A DNA stretch of 9,623 nucleotides from REEB509 sp044370335 (GTDB taxonomy: Bacteria > Pseudomonadota > Alphaproteobacteria > Caulobacterales > Aquidulcibacteraceae), in the NCBI GenBank assembly GCA_044370335.1, contig JBILVS010000102.1:1-9623 (forward strand), read 5' to 3'. The notes under the pieces are model-generated. The model was not told the DNA's origin. It was given only the letters and a program-made list of their open reading frames with translations, and did not search any database. Position numbers and translations under genes: made by a program. Positions 6,208 to 9,623 of this stretch are shown piece by piece (position 1 is the stretch's first letter; the number at the start of each line of letters is the position of its first letter).

Positions 6208-6729
6208 ATGAAGGTTGCAAGATTGGGTGTGATCACGGGCGCTGTTGCCGCTTTGTGTTTGTTGAGCGCGTGCGGCCAGGGCGGCTCCGACACCGCCGCA
6301 GCGCCGGCCCCGGAAGCAACGACCGAAGCCGCCGCCCCGGAAGCTGCGCCCGCGGAAGCCGCGGCCCCCGCCGCCGGCGCAGTCATGCTCGCGATCACCG
6401 ACGCCGCCGGCGCCGCCATGATGGGTGATCCCGCCCGTGGCGCGCGGATTTTCCGTCAGTGCGCGACCTGCCACTCCACCGACGCCGGCGTGAACAATGT
6501 CGGCCCGAGCCTGCACGGCCTGATCGGCCGCACCGCCGGCACAGTGCCGAACTTCACCTACTCCGACGCGAACAAGAACTCGGGCATCACCTGGACCGAG
6601 CAGGAACTGTTCGGTTACCTCGAAGCGCCGCAGCGCGTCATTCCGGGCACCAACATGGCCTTCAACGGCGTGCGCGACGCCCAACAACGCGCCGACGTGA
6701 TCGCTTATTTGAAGCAGTACACGCCGTAA
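6208..6729 (+). CDS. Lipoprotein class I cytochrome c
   Basis: This 173-residue protein is an exported, membrane-tethered mono-heme cytochrome. Residues 1-21 form a signal peptide ending in a lipobox (LSAC), so Cys22 should be lipidated. An Ala/Pro/Glu-rich flexible linker follows to about residue 58. The heme domain begins near residue 73 (GDPARGARIFRQ) with the heme-binding CATCH at 85-89 and the usual VGPSLHGLIGRTAG after it. Met150 in PGTNMAF is the probable second axial ligand, and the C-terminal helix is DVIAYLKQY. The pattern is that of cytochrome c2/c-550-type electron carriers. A tethered carrier could link the bc1 complex to a photosynthetic reaction centre or an oxidase, as membrane-anchored cytochrome cy does in Rhodobacter, although that anchor is a transmembrane helix. 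The nearby bacteriochlorophyll genes favour the photosynthetic role but do not prove it. AAGGGAG precedes the ATG by 8 bases, and a strong terminator follows, so it probably forms its own transcript. Confidence 0.9.
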   Translation: MKVARLGVITGAVAALCLLSACGQGGSDTAAAPAPEATTEAAAPEAAPAEAAAPAAGAVMLAITDAAGAAMMGDPARGARIFRQCATCHSTDAGVNNVGPSLHGLIGRTAGTVPNFTYSDANKNSGITWTEQELFGYLEAPQRVIPGTNMAFNGVRDAQQRADVIAYLKQYTP

Positions 6730-6765
6730 GCGGATCACGCCGGACCAGCAGGTCCTGACAACGAG

Positions 6766-6799
6766 AGCCGCCGCGCCCCTTTGGGCCGGCGGCTTTTTT
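6766..6799 (+). terminator. Rho-independent terminator of the cytochrome gene
   Basis: AGCCGCCG (6766-6773) pairs with CGGCGGCT (6787-6794), with extra CCC/GGG pairing inside and a short loop. A run of six T (6794-6799) follows directly. It begins 36 bases after the cytochrome stop. On the opposite strand there is no T-run, so it should not act efficiently on the convergent bchP-tspO transcript. Confidence 0.85.
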
Positions 6800-6837
6800 G
6801 TGTCCGGATTGGTTGGTTGTTCGCCCGCCGCTGTGTG

Positions 6838-7107
6838 TCAGTCCAGAAGCCGCCGGCGTCTGAGATCAAGCCCGTGCAATGGCAGAGACGCCGCAAGCCA
6901 CACCCAGACCCAGACCGCATCGCCCTCAAGCGCCGCCCGCAGCGCGAGCAGCAGACACGCCCCTGGCGCCAACGCCAAAGCGATGGTGAGCGCATGCGAA
7001 CCGCAGCGACGGCGAAGGGCGAGGACCAAAAACTCCACGGCGACAAGGACCAGCGCCACATCCACAATCCATCCGGATCGCACGAAGCCGTCCACCAGCC
7101 CGCTCAT
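6838..7107 (-). CDS. Small three-helix membrane protein of unknown function, coupled to tspO
   Basis: I do not recognise a named family for this 89-residue protein. It has three predicted membrane segments: about residues 13-31, 40-60 (LTIALALAPGACLLLALRAAL) and 64-80 (Trp-rich, AVWVWVWLAASL). The basic tail DLRRRRLLD would sit at the cytoplasmic face. It has no signal peptide and no obvious catalytic motif. The ATG at 7105-7107 overlaps the tspO stop (ATGA), which indicates translational coupling and supports this being a real gene. It is the last gene of the bchP-tspO unit. I recall similar small proteins next to tspO in other phototrophic alphaproteobacteria, but cannot confirm this here. 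A role in pigment or membrane assembly, or as a TspO partner, is only a guess from the neighbours. The stop is TGA at 6838-6840, and the gene converges on the cytochrome gene. Confidence 0.72.
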   Translation of the reverse strand: MSGLVDGFVRSGWIVDVALVLVAVEFLVLALRRRCGSHALTIALALAPGACLLLALRAALEGDAVWVWVWLAASLPLHGLDLRRRRLLD

Positions 7108-7598
7108 GCGACGAACGGCCCGTTGAGATCAAGAATGGCCCAGTTCAACGCCGCCGCGAAACACACCCACACCACATAGGGCGCCAACAGCAAGGCCCCG
7201 ATCCGCGTCCGCGGCCACAGAAAGACCATCAGCGCCAACACCGAAGCCAACAGCGCGAAGACTTCGATGAACGCCCAGTCCGGACGATTAAGGCGGAAGA
7301 AAAGAAAGCTCCACAACAGGTTCAAAAACCCGTTCACCGCAAACAGCCCAAGGACCCCCTCGCGCCAGACCTTGTCCCGCGAAGCCAGCCACGCCAAAAC
7401 CCCGCTCGCCGCCGTCAGCGCATAGATCACCGTCCACGCCACAGGGAAGACGATATCCGGCGGTTGCCAGGACGGCTTGATCAGCCCTGCATACCAAGGC
7501 CCGAGAATGGTGATCGTGCCGCCAAGCGCGCCCACCGCGAGCGCTGCGGCGGCCGCAGCCCCCACCGCCCGCCATCGCTGGGTGGCTTCCGCCCTCAC
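7104..7598 (-). CDS. tspO: TspO/MBR-family tryptophan-rich sensory protein
   Basis: The protein is a five-helix membrane protein that binds tetrapyrroles. In Rhodobacter sphaeroides TspO lowers photosynthesis gene expression under oxygen, probably through porphyrin handling. I use the GTG at 7596-7598, which overlaps the bchP stop (GTGA) and gives 164 residues, the usual size. A longer reading is possible upstream but would only cover bchP sequence in another frame. Family features are LGPWYAGLIKPSWQPP (residues 32-47, ligand-loop region), FPVAWTVIYALTAASG (51-66), FAVNGFLNLLWSFLFF (86-101), and the closing LLAPYVVWVCFAAALNWAILDLN with Asn152 and Trp153. It lies between bchP and the 89-residue protein and overlaps both, so all three should be made from one message. 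Confidence 0.93.
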   Translation of the reverse strand: MRAEATQRWRAVGAAAAAALAVGALGGTITILGPWYAGLIKPSWQPPDIVFPVAWTVIYALTAASGVLAWLASRDKVWREGVLGLFAVNGFLNLLWSFLFFRLNRPDWAFIEVFALLASVLALMVFLWPRTRIGALLLAPYVVWVCFAAALNWAILDLNGPFVA

Positions 7599-8794
7599 GT
7601 TGGCGTCATGCCCAGCAAATGGCCCATGTCCTTCATGAAGATGCGCATATGCGCGCCGGGCTTTGCCTTGACGAGTTCCTTGTTCATGTAGGCCTGCCAA
7701 GTCAGATGCTGCACGTCGGGATCGGCGCACATCGCCACAAACCGTTCGCGGCGCTTATCGTTCCGGTACCAAAAGTGCTGCATGATCCCGAGGATGAAGA
7801 AAACTTGCCCGTGCGCCTTCATGAAGCGCCGCCGAGCGCCCGCGAGCGCCTGCGCTTTGCCCGTCAAAAGCAGCTCCTCCGCCGCAAGCCCAGCTTCACG
7901 CCCGCCGACCATAGCGTAGTAGATGCCTTCTCCTGAAGCCGGCGCCACGACCCCCGCCGCATCCCCGGCGAGCACCACATCCCGACCATTGTCCCACCGC
8001 TTTAAAGGCTTGAGCGGGATGGGCGCCCCCTCGGTGCGAACGGTTTCGCAGGCGCTGAGGCCCAGTTCGCGCCGCAGCGCGGTCGCCGCGCCCCGCAACG
8101 AAAAGCCCTTACGCGCGCTCCCGACGCCGACGCTGCTGCAGTCCCCGTGCGGAAACACCCAGGCGTAGAAATCCGGCGAGAACCGGCCATCATAGACGAC
8201 ATCGCACCGCGCGGCGTCCCATCCGTTGGCGCCGTGAGCCGGTGAGCGGATGATCTCGTGATAGGCGAACACGCAAGGGGTCTTGTCTTCCCCGGGAAAA
8301 ATTGACGCCGCCACTTTCGAGCGCGCCCCGTCAGCCCCGATCACCGCCCGCGCGCGAAACCGCTGTGTCTGGGGCGCCCCATCGTCGTCCCGGAGGCTGC
8401 AGACCACGGCGCTGACGCCGTCTTCGTCCCGCTCCAGCCGCTCGAACTGACCGTTCACCCGGACAGCGCCCGAATTCCGCGCCCGCTCCCGCAGCCACTC
8501 GTCGAAGACGTCGCGATCGACCATCCCGACAAAGCCGCCCTCCACCGGCATGTCGACCTGCCTGGCTGAGGGAGCAACCATCCGCGCCGCCCGGGCCTTC
8601 GCCACGAGCAGATGATGTGGGATCGCAAAATCGCGGATCAGCCGAGGCGGGATCGCCCCGCCGCAGGGCTTGATCCGCCCGGCCTTATCGAGCAGCAGCA
8701 CCGATCGGCCTTTGAGCGCCAAGTCGTGCGCCGCAGTCGCCCCCGCGGGGCCCCCGCCGACGACGACGACGTCATACATGTGGGTTCGGCTCAT
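7595..8794 (-). CDS. bchP: Geranylgeranyl reductase of bacteriochlorophyll synthesis
   Basis: BchP is a flavoprotein that reduces the geranylgeranyl chain of bacteriochlorophyll a (or its diphosphate) in three steps to phytyl, with NADPH, at the last stage of pigment synthesis. The 399-residue protein is full length. It has the FAD dinucleotide fold GGGPAG at 13-18 with Asp36 ending the second strand, then KPCGGAIPP (42-50), typical of this reductase family. The second flavin motif is VIGADGARSKV (151-161) and the third AGDAAGVVAPASGEGIYYAM (276-295). The ATG at 8792-8794 overlaps the stop of the PucC-like gene (ATGA) and has a strong AAGGAG site 7 bases upstream. Archaeal-type and plant-type geranylgeranyl reductases share the fold, but the neighbours (PucC-like transporter, tspO) support BchP. 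Confidence 0.93.
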   Translation of the reverse strand: MSRTHMYDVVVVGGGPAGATAAHDLALKGRSVLLLDKAGRIKPCGGAIPPRLIRDFAIPHHLLVAKARAARMVAPSARQVDMPVEGGFVGMVDRDVFDEWLRERARNSGAVRVNGQFERLERDEDGVSAVVCSLRDDDGAPQTQRFRARAVIGADGARSKVAASIFPGEDKTPCVFAYHEIIRSPAHGANGWDAARCDVVYDGRFSPDFYAWVFPHGDCSSVGVGSARKGFSLRGAATALRRELGLSACETVRTEGAPIPLKPLKRWDNGRDVVLAGDAAGVVAPASGEGIYYAMVGGREAGLAAEELLLTGKAQALAGARRRFMKAHGQVFFILGIMQHFWYRNDKRRERFVAMCADPDVQHLTWQAYMNKELVKAKPGAHMRIFMKDMGHLLGMTPT

Positions 8795-9623
8795 GACCGC
8801 GCTCCTTCCAAATGGACCGACGCCGCGACAGGGACCGCCGCGGGCGCCTCAAGCCGGCTCGCCAAATAAGCCGAAGCCAGAAACAACGCCGCCTCGACCC
8901 CAAAGACCGGCAAAAACGCCAGCCCCTCGCTGGCGATCAGCCCCCGCATCAGATCCACGCCCGCTGCCCCGAGAAGGCCGCCAAGGCCAAACGCGATCGC
9001 CTGGCTCGCCCCCCAAAGGCCCATCCGCAGGCCTTCCCGCCGTTGTCGCCCCGCGCCCGCCAGGCCCATCATCGAGCCGATGGCGGCGACCGCAAACATG
9101 CCATTGAAGAACCCAAGGGCGAACACGGTCGGCTGCAGCGGCCAACCAGGGCCGATCGCCGCCGCCGCCGATAGACCCGCAAGCGCCAACGCCGACCCGA
9201 CACATCCTGCGATCGTCCAGGGCCGCAGCCACGCCGATTGCCCCCCCGATGACCCTCGCCCAAGCCGGGCGCCGAGAACACCGACCAGGATCATGCCCAA
9301 GAGCACGCCCCCGTTTTGCACCCCCGACATTTGTGTTGATTGCCCAGGGGTCAGCCCGAACACGAGCCCTGCAAAGGGCTCCAGGATCAGATCCTGCGCG
9401 CTATAGGCCAGCATCGAGACGAACACGAAGATCGTGAACCGCCGCGCCAAGGGCTCGTCCCAAATCTCGGCCACAGCCTCAGAAAAGCTCACCCGTGTGG
9501 GCCCGTCCGCAGCCTCCGGCGTCACCGCCCGCGTCCGCGCCTCCACCCCGCTCACCGCCGCCAGGGTCAGAAGGAACGCGGCGCCGACGACGCCCGACGC
9601 CACAAGGGCGAGGCGCGGGCCGG
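8791..9623 (-). CDS. PucC-family (BCD) transporter, C-terminal part; orf428-like
   Basis: The visible 277 residues are the C-terminal part of a major-facilitator-type membrane protein of the PucC/BCD family; the start lies beyond the right edge. Family marks are FSEAVAEIWDEPLARRFTIF, then AYSAQDLILEPFAGLVFGLTPGQ, then FNGMFAVAAIGSMMGLAG. PucC and LhaA help assemble light-harvesting complexes, probably by delivering bacteriochlorophyll. The copy just upstream of bchP corresponds to orf428 of Rhodobacter capsulatus, which lies between bchG and bchP, so bchG may follow outside the window. Several hydrophobic helices are visible, and a hydrophilic loop (about visible residues 30-45) separates two of them. 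Its TGA overlaps the bchP ATG. The family is firm, the exact paralogue less so. Confidence 0.9.
   Translation of the reverse strand, partial: GPRLALVASGVVGAAFLLTLAAVSGVEARTRAVTPEAADGPTRVSFSEAVAEIWDEPLARRFTIFVFVSMLAYSAQDLILEPFAGLVFGLTPGQSTQMSGVQNGGVLLGMILVGVLGARLGRGSSGGQSAWLRPWTIAGCVGSALALAGLSAAAAIGPGWPLQPTVFALGFFNGMFAVAAIGSMMGLAGAGRQRREGLRMGLWGASQAIAFGLGGLLGAAGVDLMRGLIASEGLAFLPVFGVEAALFLASAYLASRLEAPAAVPVAASVHLEGARS

Noticed and set aside
7599..7730. A longer tspO beginning at 7730
   Set aside because: The extra 44 residues are basic, lie over the 3' end of bchP and have no TspO character; the GTG overlapping the bchP stop gives the normal length.

Overview
This is a GC-rich window that reads as part of an alphaproteobacterial chromosome carrying a photosynthesis gene cluster. 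The phototroph assignment rests on bchP (geranylgeranyl reductase of bacteriochlorophyll synthesis), a PucC-family BCD transporter directly upstream of it, and tspO directly downstream. The transporter-bchP order matches the bchG-orf428-bchP arrangement known from purple bacteria. The species cannot be named from this sequence.

Layout. (1) 1-746: the 3' part of an IS630-family element on the + strand. Its transposase has the DDE residues but is split by a frame change at an A6 run near position 165. (2) About 747-865: a 40-codon remnant of an IS256-family transposase on the - strand. IS630 appears to have landed in it at a TA. (3) 866-1055: no gene, two hairpins without T-runs. (4) 1056-5092, - strand: dabB then dabA, the two subunits of a DAB inorganic-carbon accumulation complex. 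(5) 5199-6074, + strand: a divergent NhaR-like LysR regulator. The shared 106-bp gap holds three 7-bp half-sites in alternating orientation, the probable operator. (6) 6208-6729, + strand: a lipoprotein c-type cytochrome with a long Ala/Pro linker, closed by a rho-independent terminator. (7) 6838 to the right edge, - strand: four tightly overlapping genes, read from the right edge as PucC-like transporter (partial), bchP, tspO and an unnamed 89-residue membrane protein.

How they may work together. bchP completes the phytyl tail of bacteriochlorophyll. The PucC-like protein probably handles bacteriochlorophyll delivery or light-harvesting assembly. TspO is a tetrapyrrole-linked membrane protein that in Rhodobacter represses photosynthesis genes in response to oxygen. 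The cytochrome could shuttle electrons at the periplasmic face, for a reaction centre or an oxidase. DabAB would raise cytoplasmic bicarbonate by energy-coupled CO2 hydration, probably under control of the divergent LysR protein. No wholly new system is evident. The most worthwhile leads are the 89-residue protein coupled to tspO, the three-half-site operator between lysR and dabB, and the palindrome in front of the cytochrome gene.
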